Origin: an uncultured Holophagaceae bacterium
GTDB taxonomy: Bacteria > Acidobacteriota > Holophagae > Holophagales > Holophagaceae
DNA length: 64,000 bases
Reading direction: 5' to 3'
Assembly: GCA_903884655.1 (NCBI GenBank)
Contig: CAISFO010000011.1
Location: forward strand, 1-64,000
Positions 7,443 to 16,564 of the stretch are shown here, piece after piece (the stretch's first letter is position 1; each line of letters starts with the position of its first letter). The position numbers were made by a program, and so were the translations under genes. Under the pieces are notes generated by a model. The model did no database searches. It saw nothing but the letters and a program-made list of their open reading frames with translations, and was not told the DNA's origin.

Positions 7443-8270
7443 ATGGATAAGCAGTCGATCTACGTCGTCTCCGGAGGCTCCGGCGAAACCGCCCACCGCA
7501 TGGTGGAGGCGGCCCTCACCCAATTCTCCGTGGGCGAGAGCTCGGCCCTGGTGAGGCGGTTCCAGAACGTGCGCACCCACGAGGACCTGGACCGCATCCT
7601 GCAGATGGCTTCGGAGAAGCGGGCCGTCATCGTCCACACTACGGTCTCCCGGGAGATGCGGGACTACCTGGACCACCGCTGCGCCGAGCTGCGGCTTACC
7701 CAGGTGGACCTCTTCGGCGATCTGCTGGACACCCTGACCATCTACCTCCGGGAGCGCCCCGAGGAGCGCCCGGGCAGCTTCCACGCCGTGGGCGACCGCT
7801 ACTTCCGGCGCATCGAAGCCATCGAATACGCCCTGAAATTCGACGACGGCATCGACATGGGCGGCCTGGTGGACGCCGACATCGTCCTGGTGGGCATCAG
7901 CCGCACCAGCAAGACGCCCCTGTCGATGTACCTGGCCATGGAGGGCTTCAAGGTCATGAACGTGCCCCTGGTGCCGAACGTGCCCCTGCCGGCGGAGCTG
8001 GAAAGCATCCCCCAGGGCCGCATCGTGGGCCTCACCATCCAGGCCGATCGCCTGCAGGAGATCCGGGCCTACCGCCTGAAGCGCCTGGGCGCCGTGGGCA
8101 GCGCCGACAACTACAGCGACATGGGCCGCATCCTGGATGAGCTGGCCTACGCCGATGGGATCTTCAAGCGCCACCGCCGCTGGCCCGTGCTGGACGTCAC
8201 CGGGCGCAGCATCGAGGAGACCGCGGGCCTCGTGCTGGACCGGGTGCTCGGCAAGGAGCGGGCGGTCTAG
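7443..8270 (+). CDS. ppsR: PEP synthase / pyruvate,phosphate dikinase regulatory protein (bifunctional kinase-pyrophosphorylase)
   Basis: A 275-residue DUF299-family protein. Family members inactivate PEP synthase or PPDK by ADP-dependent threonine phosphorylation and reactivate it by phosphate-dependent dephosphorylation, so they switch the cell between glycolysis and gluconeogenesis. The N-terminus MDKQSIYVVSGGSGETAHRM and the P-loop-like GISRTSKT (151-158), followed by PLSMYLA, are characteristic. Length is normal for the family. The target enzyme gene is not in this window. The ATG lies 23 bases from the divergent kinase start, so the promoters must overlap. Its stop is 12 bases from the convergent pap stop. 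Confidence 0.93.
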   Translation: MDKQSIYVVSGGSGETAHRMVEAALTQFSVGESSALVRRFQNVRTHEDLDRILQMASEKRAVIVHTTVSREMRDYLDHRCAELRLTQVDLFGDLLDTLTIYLRERPEERPGSFHAVGDRYFRRIEAIEYALKFDDGIDMGGLVDADIVLVGISRTSKTPLSMYLAMEGFKVMNVPLVPNVPLPAELESIPQGRIVGLTIQADRLQEIRAYRLKRLGAVGSADNYSDMGRILDELAYADGIFKRHRRWPVLDVTGRSIEETAGLVLDRVLGKERAV

Positions 8271-8282
8271 GAGCGAGTCCCC

Positions 8283-9755
8283 CTACAGTTCTTCCTCCAG
8301 CCGCTCCACGACCGTTTTCAGGATCTTGATGCGCCCGTAGTTCTTGTCTTCGCTTTCCACCAGGGTCCAGGGGGCGATCTCCGTGCTGGTGCGGTCCAGC
8401 ATGTCGCAGATGGCCCGCTCGTAGAGGGGCCACTTCTCCCGGTTGCGCCAATCCTCCTCGGTGATCTTGAAGCGCTTGAAGGGGGTGGCCTGGCGCCCCT
8501 CGAAGCGCCGCAACTGCTCTTCCTGGCTGATGGACAACCAGAACTTCAGCAGGATGCTGTGGCTGCGCACGATCTGGTCCTCGAAGTCGTTGATCTCGCT
8601 GTAGGCCCGCTGCCAGTCGGCCTCGGAACAGAAGCCCTCCACCCGCTCCACCAGCACCCGGCCGTACCAGCTGCGGTCGAAGATCATGACCTTCCCCCGG
8701 CGCGGCAGGTATCGCCAGAAGCGCCACAGGTAGGGCTGGAGCCGTTCATCTTCCGTGGGGGCCGCCACCGGCTGGATGCGGTAGTTCCGGGCGTCCAGGG
8801 CCTGGGTGATGCGGCGGATGCTGCCACCCTTTCCCGCGGCGTCCACCCCTTCGAAGGCCATGACGACGGAATGCTTGCCGAAGTTCTTGTGCCGGGTGAG
8901 CAGGTTCAGCTTCCCCTGGTACGTGAGCAGGGCCTCCTCGTAGTCCTTCTTGTCCAAGCGCTTGCCGAGGTCCAGGGCCCTGAGGATGTTCATCTCATCC
9001 AGGGGAGCCGGGACCTGCTGCACCACCGGGGCTGGTTTGGGTGCCGGGTTGCCCAGCCGGGCCCGCAGCCGTTCCAGCAGGATCTTCCCCACCGTCAACC
9101 TCTGGTACCGGGGATCCGTGGCTTCCACCACGATCCAGGGCGAATCTGCGGTACTGGTGGAGCGCAGCACGCGTTCGGCCACCTGCCGGAAGGTGTCATA
9201 CATCTCGAAGTGCTTCCAGTCCCGGGGTGTCACCCGCCAGCGGGTCTTGGGATCCTTCTCCAGGCCCTTCAGCCGCTTTTTCTGGGTGTCCTTGCTGAGG
9301 TGCATCCAGAATTTCAGCACCAGGGCCCCCTCGTGGATGAGCATCTGCTCAAACCGGGCAATGCGGGCCATGTCCTGGTCCAGCTCCGACGTCTTGATGC
9401 GGCCGTGGGCCCGCTCGAGGATCGGCCAGGTGTACCAGGAACCATCGAAGATGCCGATCTTCCCCTTGGGCGGCAGCATGCGCCAGTAGCGCCACATGTG
9501 GGGACGCTCCAGCTCCTCGTCCGAGGGCAGGTCCAGGCCGTGGGTCTGGATGTGGCGAGGATCCATCCACTCGTTGAGCGCGTTCACGGTCTCGCTCTTG
9601 CCCGACCCGTCTACTCCCGCCACCAGGATGATCACCGGGAACTTCGCCGCATTGAGGTCGAACTGGGCGTCCAGCAGCGCCTCCCGCAGCGGAGGCAGCT
9701 CCTGCTCCCAGACGTCCTTCATGATCCTGTGGCCGAGTTCCGCGGATTCGAACAT
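8283..9755 (-). CDS. pap: Polyphosphate:AMP phosphotransferase, tandem PPK2 domains
   Basis: Class II PPK2 enzyme that phosphorylates AMP to ADP using polyphosphate. The 490 residues contain two PPK2 modules, each with its own Walker A: GVDGSGKS (47-54) and GVDAAGKG (303-310). Each also has the lid-type segment (HMWRYWRMLPPKGKIGIFDG and YLWRFWRYLPRRGKVMIFDR). Tandem domains are the hallmark of PAP as opposed to one-domain PPK2 kinases. I chose ATG 9755 (MFESAELGHRI) because it matches the usual family start and has a G-rich ribosome site four to five bases upstream; the frame is open 13 codons further. With ppsR convergent next door, the pair concerns nucleotide/phosphoryl energy balance. Confidence 0.93.
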   Translation of the reverse strand: MFESAELGHRIMKDVWEQELPPLREALLDAQFDLNAAKFPVIILVAGVDGSGKSETVNALNEWMDPRHIQTHGLDLPSDEELERPHMWRYWRMLPPKGKIGIFDGSWYTWPILERAHGRIKTSELDQDMARIARFEQMLIHEGALVLKFWMHLSKDTQKKRLKGLEKDPKTRWRVTPRDWKHFEMYDTFRQVAERVLRSTSTADSPWIVVEATDPRYQRLTVGKILLERLRARLGNPAPKPAPVVQQVPAPLDEMNILRALDLGKRLDKKDYEEALLTYQGKLNLLTRHKNFGKHSVVMAFEGVDAAGKGGSIRRITQALDARNYRIQPVAAPTEDERLQPYLWRFWRYLPRRGKVMIFDRSWYGRVLVERVEGFCSEADWQRAYSEINDFEDQIVRSHSILLKFWLSISQEEQLRRFEGRQATPFKRFKITEEDWRNREKWPLYERAICDMLDRTSTEIAPWTLVESEDKNYGRIKILKTVVERLEEEL

Positions 9756-9833
9756 GGTTCCCCCCGGGACGGATGTGCCTCTATTTCGACGCAAGGGTCA
9801 CGATAGCTGATTTCCGCCCCCCCAGATGGTGGA

Positions 9834-10757
9834 ATGATGGGGCCCATGATCTCCATCACGGGTCCCATCCAGCCGGCCATCGTCCACACAAGGCGCATCC
9901 TGTTCGAGCCATTCCGCGCCCGGACCTGGTTCGTGCTGGGCTTCGCAGCCTTCCTGGCCCAGCTGGGCAGTGGCGGTTCCTTCAACTACAACGGCAACCC
10001 CTTCGACCGGTCCTCGCGCCACCCGTTCCCCGACTTCAACCAGGTGTCCGCCTGGGTGCTGGAACACCTGACCCTGCTCATCACCCTGGCCGTGGTGGGC
10101 TTCATCCTCCTCCTGGCGCTCTCGGTGCTGTTCCAGTGGCTGAGCAGCCGGGGGCAGTTCGTCTTCCTGGACGGTGTGGCCTGGAATCGCCCCGTGATCG
10201 CAGAGCCCTGGACCCGCCTGGGTGGCCTCGGCGACCAGCTCTTCCGCTTCCGCCTGCTGCTTCTGCTGGCGGGCCTGGCCCTGCTCCTGGTCTGCGGCGG
10301 CCTCGGCACCCTCATCGCCATGCCTGACATCCGCGCCAGAGCGTTCGGTTCAGCTGCCCTGCTGGCTCTGGTGGTGGCCGGCGGCCTGCTGCTGCTGGGA
10401 ATCCTCGTCTTCGCGGCCATCGGGTTGCTGTTGAGGGATTTCGTGGTGCCCATCATGTACCGGCGGAACCTGGGCTCTTCCGAGGCCTGGGGCGTGCTGC
10501 GCCGGGAGCTGCTTCCTGGAAACGGCTGGCGGTTCGTGGGTTTTTACCTGATGAGCTTCCTGCTCGGGATCGCCGCCGCCATCGTGATGCTGATCGGCTG
10601 CTGCCTCACCTGCTGCATCGCCCTCCTCCCCTACATCAGCTCCGTGGTCTTCCTGCCCATCCTGGTCTTCTTCCGCTGCTACTCCCTGGGATTCCTGGAG
10701 CAGTTCGGGGAGGAGTGGAAGATCATCCAGGTGCCGGAACCCGAAGCTGGGCACTAG
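9834..10757 (+). CDS. Multi-pass membrane protein (DUF7544-like), unknown function
   Basis: A 307-residue integral membrane protein with about five or six hydrophobic helices: around residues 30-45, 80-105, 145-165, 180-205, 240-265 and 270-290. The N-terminal PIQPAIVHTRRILFEPF followed by TWFVLGFAAFLAQLGSGG resembles a family of uncharacterised bacterial membrane proteins that start with this amphipathic plus WFVLGF pattern. The start is uncertain: ATGs occur at 9834, 9837 and 9849, and the third has GGGG three bases upstream. Its stop overlaps the stop of the convergent flavoprotein gene by four bases. No substrate or partner can be proposed. Confidence 0.7.
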   Translation: MMGPMISITGPIQPAIVHTRRILFEPFRARTWFVLGFAAFLAQLGSGGSFNYNGNPFDRSSRHPFPDFNQVSAWVLEHLTLLITLAVVGFILLLALSVLFQWLSSRGQFVFLDGVAWNRPVIAEPWTRLGGLGDQLFRFRLLLLLAGLALLLVCGGLGTLIAMPDIRARAFGSAALLALVVAGGLLLLGILVFAAIGLLLRDFVVPIMYRRNLGSSEAWGVLRRELLPGNGWRFVGFYLMSFLLGIAAAIVMLIGCCLTCCIALLPYISSVVFLPILVFFRCYSLGFLEQFGEEWKIIQVPEPEAGH

Positions 10758-12397
10758 TATTCATTCGCCAGATCCGCCGCCCGTACCTGCTTTTCGAAGG
10801 GCTGGAACACAGGGGCACCGGAGGCTTGGGCGATCCATTCGGCCACTCGGATGCCATCCACGGCCGCGGAAGTGATGCCCCCCGCGAAGCCTGCACCCTC
10901 GCCGCAGGGGTAGAGGCCGGGGTGCGATACGGATTGGCCATCCTCGCCCCGCAGGAGCTGGATGGGGCTGCTGGTGCGGCTTTCAATGGCCAGCAGAATG
11001 GCCTCGCGACTGGCGAAGCCATGGAGCTTCTGGTCGAACGCGGGCAGCGCCCCGGCCAGCTGCTCCCGCACGAAGTCCGGCAGGCAGGTCCGCAGGTCCG
11101 CCGCCACGGCGAAGGGCCGGAAGCTGGTGCGGGGCAGCTTCCCCGTGGCCCGGCCCTTCAGGAAGTCCTGCACGGCCATGGCCGGGGCGCCATAGGTCTC
11201 ACCGGCGGCGCGGAAGGCGGCCTGCTCCCACCTGCGCTGGAAGTACATGCCGCCCAGCAGGTGGTCGCTGCCGAAGTCCGTCGTGTTCACCTTGGCCACC
11301 AGACCCGAGTTGGCGAAACCCGAGTCCCGCTTCTCATTGCTCATGCCGTTCACGACCACGCCTCCAGCCTCGCTGCTGCACTGGATCACCTCGCCACCGG
11401 GGCACATGCAGAAGCTGTAGGCGGCACGGTTCAGGCCGAAGTTGCAGACCAGCTTGTAGTCCGCGGCCGGCAGGGAGGGATGGCCGGCGCTCGGCCCGTA
11501 CTGGGAGCGGTCGATGAGGTCCTGGGGGTGTTCCACCCGCACGCCCATGGCGAAGGGCTTCTGGCGCATGGCCACGCCGTGGCCGTGCAGCATCTCGAAA
11601 GTGTCCCGGGCGCTGTGCCCCGGTGCCAGCACCAGAGCTTCGCAGGGGATCTCCTCGCCGCCGGCCAGCACCGCGACACAAACGCGGCCGGACGAGTCAA
11701 AGCGAACATCCGTCAGCCGTGATCGGAACCGGTACTGGGCCCCGCGGGCCTCGGCGTCCTTGCGGATGAGCACGGCACAGCGGCGGATCACATCGGTGCC
11801 CACATGGGGCTTGGACAGGTAGAGGATCCGGGGATTGGCGCCGAAGCGCACGAAGGCCTCCAACACATAGCGGGTGGCCGGGTGCCCGATGCGGGTGGTG
11901 AGCTTGCCATCGCTGAAGGTGCCCGCGCCGCCTTCGCCGAACTGGGCGTTGGCCTCGGGATCCAGCACCGCGTCCTGCCACAGTCCTGTGACGGCTTTCA
12001 CCCGCTCGCCCATGGCGGGTCCCCGCTCCAGCACGAGGGGTTCGATGCCGTAGTCCAGCAGGCGCAGGGCGCAGAAGGTGCCCGCCGGCCCGCTGCCCAC
12101 GATGACCACCCGGGGCTTGCGCGGTGGCTGGGCCACTGCGTAGGGCGCCTCAGGCGGCGCGGGTTCCAGCTTCAGTCCGCCCGGCCTCGGGCCAAGCTCG
12201 AGGGGGCGGTCCGACTCGAAGCTGAGGGCCGTGAGGAAGCGGATGGCGCCCTTGTGGCGGGCGTCCAGGCTGCGGCGTTCCAAGGTCACGGCGCGGTAGT
12301 CCTGCGCGGCGCCGCCCAGGACATGGGCCAGCGGTTTCGCGAGATCCAGCGCCTCCTCACCCAGGTTCAGCGGCAGGTTGGAGAGCAGGTAGCGCAT
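10754..12397 (-). CDS. FAD-dependent dehydrogenase of the COG2509 family
   Basis: A 547-residue cytoplasmic flavoprotein. The first ~95 residues form the N-terminal domain typical of this family (MRYLLSNLPLNLGEE...DARHKGAIRFL). The Rossmann FAD motif VVIVGSGPAGTFCALRLLDY starts near residue 97, with an acidic residue at the end of strand 2 (LVLERG). GEGGAGTFSDGKLTTRI and the C-terminal YPCGEGAGFAGGITSAAVDG are also family-typical. Members are annotated only as uncharacterised FAD-dependent dehydrogenases; the substrate is unknown. The ATG has GAGG five bases upstream. No metabolic neighbours give context. Confidence 0.88.
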   Translation of the reverse strand: MRYLLSNLPLNLGEEALDLAKPLAHVLGGAAQDYRAVTLERRSLDARHKGAIRFLTALSFESDRPLELGPRPGGLKLEPAPPEAPYAVAQPPRKPRVVIVGSGPAGTFCALRLLDYGIEPLVLERGPAMGERVKAVTGLWQDAVLDPEANAQFGEGGAGTFSDGKLTTRIGHPATRYVLEAFVRFGANPRILYLSKPHVGTDVIRRCAVLIRKDAEARGAQYRFRSRLTDVRFDSSGRVCVAVLAGGEEIPCEALVLAPGHSARDTFEMLHGHGVAMRQKPFAMGVRVEHPQDLIDRSQYGPSAGHPSLPAADYKLVCNFGLNRAAYSFCMCPGGEVIQCSSEAGGVVVNGMSNEKRDSGFANSGLVAKVNTTDFGSDHLLGGMYFQRRWEQAAFRAAGETYGAPAMAVQDFLKGRATGKLPRTSFRPFAVAADLRTCLPDFVREQLAGALPAFDQKLHGFASREAILLAIESRTSSPIQLLRGEDGQSVSHPGLYPCGEGAGFAGGITSAAVDGIRVAEWIAQASGAPVFQPFEKQVRAADLANEY

Positions 12398-12594
12398 GGT
12401 CGCCTCGGCGGAAGGAGTCCACGGGACTCAAGGCCTCGCTGCCAGATTAGCGCAGGTCGGGTCACCCACATGACTCCAGGGTGATCCAGAGGCCCGGCGG
12501 CCAGGCAGGCTGGTGGATTTATAGCTGATCCAGAGGTGGCTTTATTCCCGCTCGACCCTATATTGGGCTCGGGATGTGTCCGAGGGGGTGTCCT

Positions 12595-12885
12595 GTGACC
12601 TTGGAAGAGACCATCCGGGACTTGACCTCCAAGACCCCGAGTGGTGGCTGCTGCAGGATGGGAGACTGTGCCTTCTCGGTCAGCTACTGCGCGGACATCT
12701 GGGAGTGGGAATACCGGGGCTATGTCTTCCATGACCCGCTGGACCTGGCCGAGGCGATCACCCGGGATTTCGGAGCGGACTCCCGGCTGGTGAGCTTCTA
12801 TTCGGGAAGGATCCCGGACCAGCGAAGGTGGCCCAGGACACAGCCCACAACCGCAGGACGCCCGCTCAGCCAGCCGGATTCCTAA
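12595..12885 (+). CDS. Small orphan protein, paralogue of the gene at 52040-52357
   Basis: I do not recognise the family. The GTG at 12595 (MTLEETIRDLTSKTPSGGCC) has GAGGGG about seven bases upstream and gives 96 residues. The N-terminal ~60 residues align without gaps to the protein at 52040-52357: shared LE-TI-DLTS-TPSGG-C--GD--F-V-Y--D-WEWE--G--F-D--DL-EAI. After that the two diverge, and this copy ends in a Pro/Arg/Thr-rich tail. Four Cys residues lie in the first half. No signal peptide or membrane segment is visible, so it is probably cytoplasmic. A shared upstream motif (see findings) supports both being genuine genes. Confidence 0.75.
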   Translation: MTLEETIRDLTSKTPSGGCCRMGDCAFSVSYCADIWEWEYRGYVFHDPLDLAEAITRDFGADSRLVSFYSGRIPDQRRWPRTQPTTAGRPLSQPDS

Positions 12886-12959
12886 TCCCCGCGGAAAAGC
12901 CCTCCCATGACCCGCGGATGAGCTCCCACTGGCGACTTCAACACCACCGGGAAGACAAA

Positions 12960-12979
12960 CGCCCCGGCGAACCGGGGCG
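12960..12979 (-). terminator. Rho-independent terminator of the coiled-coil lipoprotein gene
   Basis: A perfect 8-bp stem CGCCCCGG with a four-base loop and CCGGGGCG. On the minus strand it is followed by TTTGTCTT, and it lies 22 bases beyond the stop codon of the gene at 13001-14143. Confidence 0.8.
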
Positions 12980-13000
12980 CTTTCCGAGGGAATGCCAGGC

Positions 13001-14143
13001 TCAGTCGGTCACCGCGAACACCACGCGGTCATTGCGCAAGCGCTCGGGATCCAGGATGCGGATGGTGGCCACCTTGCGATCCTCGGTGAGGGTCACGGTG
13101 TACTGCTGGTCCTTCAGCAGGGATCCGGGCACCACGTTCACCTTGCTGATCTTGGTGAGGCCCAGATCGGAAGCCTGGATGCGGACTTCAGGGTTGGGAG
13201 CGTCCAGGGGCAGGTCCTTGACGAACCGGGAGGCCACGGCCTTGGGGCCCATGCGGTCCTTGGCGAAGATGGGCACGATGATGACGCCCTCATCGACCAG
13301 CTGCTTGCGCTGCCCGATCAGGTAGTGCAGGGAATTCAGCCTCGCCTTCTGGGACTGGCTCAGGGTGGTCAACTCGTTCATCTGGGTCAGCAGGGTGGTC
13401 TTCTCGACGCGAAGAGAATCCACTTCCTCCTGGACTTTGACCCGCTGGGCAACCAGACCCTCCACCTGTTCGGCCAGATCGCGGGCCTTGGCCGCATGTT
13501 CGTCCCGGGCCTGTTCCAGAGCCACACGCTGGTTGTGCAGGAATTCGGTGGGCCCCACCGGGGCCTTCCCCTGGGTGACGGCCGTCAGATAGGCGCCTCC
13601 GGCGAGCTGATGGTAGACCTGCCAGCCCGGCTGGAGCTCTTCCATGATGTTGGCCCGGGCGGCCAGCGCCCTGGCCTTCTCATCGGAAAGGCCCCGGCCC
13701 TTCAGGTAGCGCACGGCCATGGCGAAGTGGTTGTCTTTCTCCGAGGCGATCTGGGGTCTGGGCAATTCCGCCTGGAGCTTGGTCACTTTGGCGGTGAGCA
13801 GGCCGATCTGCTTGTCCCGATCCAGGATCTCCTGGAGAAGGGCAGCCGCACTGCTGTCCTGCTCGTTCTTCACCCGCGATTCAAGCAGGGCGCGCTGGTC
13901 TGGCGTCAGCGCGATGACCGTCGGATTGGGCTGCAGTCCCGCCTTGGCCATGGCCTCGGTCTGGGCCTGGGTGGCGGCCTGGGTCTGGCCTTCGGCCTTC
14001 TGGGCCTCGGCGACCTTCTTGACGAGGTCATTGGATTCCGTGGCCTCTGACTGCGACTTCTGATTGCAGCCCAGAGAGAGGGAGAGAGCCAGAGGCACCG
14101 CCGCAAGGGCTGCCCCGAAGGCCAAGGTTCGCAGAATCTTCAT
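13001..14143 (-). CDS. Coiled-coil lipoprotein, unknown function
   Basis: A 380-residue exported protein. The start ATG at 14143 has AGAGG five bases upstream; a GTG two codons earlier sits inside that site and is less likely. Residues 1-26 are a lipoprotein signal with lipobox LSLGC (Cys26). Much of residues 30-290 is helical: low-complexity Gln/Ala (QAATQAQTEAM), then heptad-like stretches near 75-110 and 180-270, so a long coiled coil is expected in the periplasm. The last ~90 residues look globular with beta strands. It resembles no family I can name. A terminator follows, and about 590 non-coding bases precede it, so it is probably monocistronic. Confidence 0.75.
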   Translation of the reverse strand: MKILRTLAFGAALAAVPLALSLSLGCNQKSQSEATESNDLVKKVAEAQKAEGQTQAATQAQTEAMAKAGLQPNPTVIALTPDQRALLESRVKNEQDSSAAALLQEILDRDKQIGLLTAKVTKLQAELPRPQIASEKDNHFAMAVRYLKGRGLSDEKARALAARANIMEELQPGWQVYHQLAGGAYLTAVTQGKAPVGPTEFLHNQRVALEQARDEHAAKARDLAEQVEGLVAQRVKVQEEVDSLRVEKTTLLTQMNELTTLSQSQKARLNSLHYLIGQRKQLVDEGVIIVPIFAKDRMGPKAVASRFVKDLPLDAPNPEVRIQASDLGLTKISKVNVVPGSLLKDQQYTVTLTEDRKVATIRILDPERLRNDRVVFAVTD

Positions 14144-14731
14144 AGACACCTCTTGGAGGATTGGGATGGTGCTGGACCCCGAAGGATGGTGCGTAAATAT
14201 ATTTTTAGCAAGGACTTATCTATACATCCATCGATCTACCATTCACCAGTCCTGCCGATCTGGAACACCCACCAAGGGCCATGCTTCCACACTTAACCCG
14301 CAACAGAAGAGGGCGTGATCTCCTGAGGTTGGATCCCTTTTTTTTGATCGGATCTTCGCGCCTTGCCGAATGTCGCAGGTCGTGGAGGGAGAACGCCCTT
14401 CCTGGACCATCCCGTCCCTCGTCGCTGAAAGCGGCCTTGAGGACGTCCGCTTTCTCCGCTGGTGACATTGGCAAGTCACCTCGATGGGCCAGCGTGTCAG
14501 CCCCTCTGGCCTCTCTTATAAATCAATCGGTTTTATCTAATCGTTAGACAAGCAACTGCTCGCGCAAATTCGACCAGTTTTGTTTTTTAAATTATATCAT
14601 CTTTATTGTTTTCATTAATTTAATAAAAATGTCAGGATGGATCAATCAGGTGAATCACGCCCGGATTGGGATTCCTGCCACACCTTGGGCGCCTCTGGCA
14701 GCCCAGGACAACAGCGCAAGGGATGCAAATC
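14144..14731. other. Non-coding stretch with AT-rich promoter zone
   Basis: About 590 bases between divergent genes. 14520-14640 is strongly AT-rich and probably holds the promoter of the receptor gene. A run of eight T at 14338-14345 and a short minus-strand frame containing FSLHDLRHSA (14364-14393), which resembles a tyrosine-recombinase box, are the only other details. I see no tRNA, riboswitch or convincing gene. Confidence 0.45.
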
Positions 14732-15580
14732 ATGGATGTGACCATCGCCAACAAGATCATCGACTTCATCTTCAGCGCCACAGGCATGAATGCGATCGTC
14801 TGCGATGAGGAAGGCATCATCGTCGCCGCCAAGGTCCGCTCCCGGATCGGCAATATCCACGACGGCGCGCGGAGGATGCTCCGCGAGGGTCTGCCGCACG
14901 TCATCATCACCGCCGAGGACGAGGCGGCCTCCGGCGGGCTCGTGAGGGCGGGCATCAACATGCCCCTCCGGCACAACGACCAGTTGATTGGATCCATTGG
15001 CATTCCGGGCGACCCGGAGAAGACGATGCTGGTGACGAAGATGGCCGCAGGACTGGTGCTGAAGGAGCTCCGGGAGCGGGAGATGCTCGACCTCCTGCTT
15101 GGCCATGCGGCGCGGATGGACAGTTCCATCACGACCATCGTCGCCACCGTGGAGGAAGTGAACGCCACCCAGCTGAAGGTCAGCGGGATGGTCGAGGAGG
15201 TGGAACAGTTGATCAGCGCCTCCTTCGAAGACCTCAAGACGACTGACGAGGTGGTGGACACCATCCAGTCCATCGCCGGCAACACGCAGATGCTTGGCCT
15301 GAACGCAGCCATCGAGGCCGCCCACGCCAGGGAGCACGGTCGGGGTTTCGCCATCGTGGCGGAGGCGGTGCGGAAACTGTCGGATGAGTGCGGCCAGTCG
15401 GCCGAATCCATCAAGGCCACGCAGGCGCATCTCAACGCCTCCATGAGCCAGGTGGTGACCTACTCCCGGACCTTGACCGCCAACACCCACACCCAATCCA
15501 GGGCCACCGGCAACATCGCGAACCTGGTGACGGACCTGAAGAAGGTCAGCGAAGCCCTCCTGGCGATGTCCCAGACCTAG
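14732..15580 (+). CDS. Soluble methyl-accepting-type receptor with sugar-diacid-recognition sensor domain
   Basis: A 282-residue cytoplasmic signalling protein. The N-terminal ~125 residues (IANKIIDFIFSATGMNAIVC, then MPLRHNDQLIGSIGIPGDPE) resemble the diacid-recognition domain of CdaR regulators. The C-terminal part is a chemotaxis signalling domain whose hairpin tip, [20 protein letters not shown] followed by IVAEAVRKLSDE, is well conserved. There is no membrane segment or HAMP domain, so it would sense a cytoplasmic ligand and couple to CheW/CheA. ATG 14732 was chosen because AAGGG lies nine bases upstream. The signalling helices are short, as in the smallest receptor classes. No che genes are nearby. 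Confidence 0.85.
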   Translation: MDVTIANKIIDFIFSATGMNAIVCDEEGIIVAAKVRSRIGNIHDGARRMLREGLPHVIITAEDEAASGGLVRAGINMPLRHNDQLIGSIGIPGDPEKTMLVTKMAAGLVLKELREREMLDLLLGHAARMDSSITTIVATVEEVNATQLKVSGMVEEVEQLISASFEDLKTTDEVVDTIQSIAGNTQMLGLNAAIEAAHAREHGRGFAIVAEAVRKLSDECGQSAESIKATQAHLNASMSQVVTYSRTLTANTHTQSRATGNIANLVTDLKKVSEALLAMSQT

Positions 15581-15616
15581 ACAGAATCAATCGGCTGGGT
15601 GCTCCCGCCCAGGGGC

Positions 15617-16564
15617 ATGGATAATCAGGGTCGTCAGGGGATGACCTTGGGTGATCCAGGCCTTAAGCGGGTGGTGGTGGCGGGCGGCACGGGACTGGTG
15701 GGGCGTCCGCTGGTAGAGGCCCTGGTGGCCCAGGGCGTTCAGGTCACCGTGCTCTCGCGGAACCCGGGCAGCCTGAGTTCCCCCACGGGCGTCCTGGCCC
15801 ACGGCTGGACCGGCCTCTCCGCCTTGCTGGACGGCACGGATGCCGTCATCAACCTGGCGGGCGAGGGCATCGCGGAGGAGCGCTGGAGCGCTCCCCGCAA
15901 GGAGGCCATCCGCCGCAGCCGCACGGAGGCCACAGCCCGCCTGGCGACGGCCATGGGAACCTGCGCCCACCCCCCCAGGGCCCTGGTGAACGCCTCGGCC
16001 ATCGGCTACTACATCCCCCGGAACGAGGTGCCCATTGATGAGCTCGCCCCTGCCGGGGCGGGCTTTCTGGCGGAAGTTTGCCAGGCCTGGGAGGACGCGG
16101 CCCGGACCGCCGAGGGGCTCGGCGTGCGGGTGGCCATCCTCCGCATCGGCGTGGTGCTGGCCCGGGGGAGCGGCGCCCTGCCGCAGATGGCCCGGCCCGT
16201 GCGCTGGTTCGCCGGCTGCAAGCTGGGCTCCGGGCAGCAGGGCCTGAGCTGGATCCACCTCGACGATCTGGTGGCCATGCTGATCGAGGCGGCCGGAAAC
16301 CCAGACTGGCGGGGTGTCTTCAATGGCACCGCGCCCCAACCGCTCAGCAACGAGGCCTTCACACGCCTCATCGCGCAGCGGCTGCACCGCCCCCTGCTGC
16401 CCGTGCCGGGCCCGCTCACAGCCATCGCCACCAAGGTCCTGCTAGGTGAGATGGCCGAGGCCCTGTTGCTGCAAGGCGCCTTCGTGCTGCCAGCCCGTGC
16501 CCAAGCCATGGGCTTCACCTTCCGCTTCCCCACCGCCCAGGCCGCCCTGGAGGACCTGCTGTGA
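15617..16564 (+). CDS. TIGR01777-family NAD(P)-binding epimerase/oxidoreductase
   Basis: About 315 residues, an extended short-chain dehydrogenase of the YfcH/TIGR01777 group. The Rossmann motif VVVAGGTGLVG lies at about 19-29, followed by VINLAGEGIAEERWSAPRKE, the signature segment of the group, and NASAIGYY with the active-site Tyr. The C-terminal half has the family domain ending FRFPTAQAALEDLL. The reaction is not established for this family. The start is uncertain: GTG 15599, ATG 15617 and ATG 15641 are in frame, none with an ideally spaced ribosome site. The stop overlaps the next start by four bases, so the pair is translationally coupled to its SRPBCC partner. Confidence 0.87.
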   Translation: MDNQGRQGMTLGDPGLKRVVVAGGTGLVGRPLVEALVAQGVQVTVLSRNPGSLSSPTGVLAHGWTGLSALLDGTDAVINLAGEGIAEERWSAPRKEAIRRSRTEATARLATAMGTCAHPPRALVNASAIGYYIPRNEVPIDELAPAGAGFLAEVCQAWEDAARTAEGLGVRVAILRIGVVLARGSGALPQMARPVRWFAGCKLGSGQQGLSWIHLDDLVAMLIEAAGNPDWRGVFNGTAPQPLSNEAFTRLIAQRLHRPLLPVPGPLTAIATKVLLGEMAEALLLQGAFVLPARAQAMGFTFRFPTAQAALEDLL

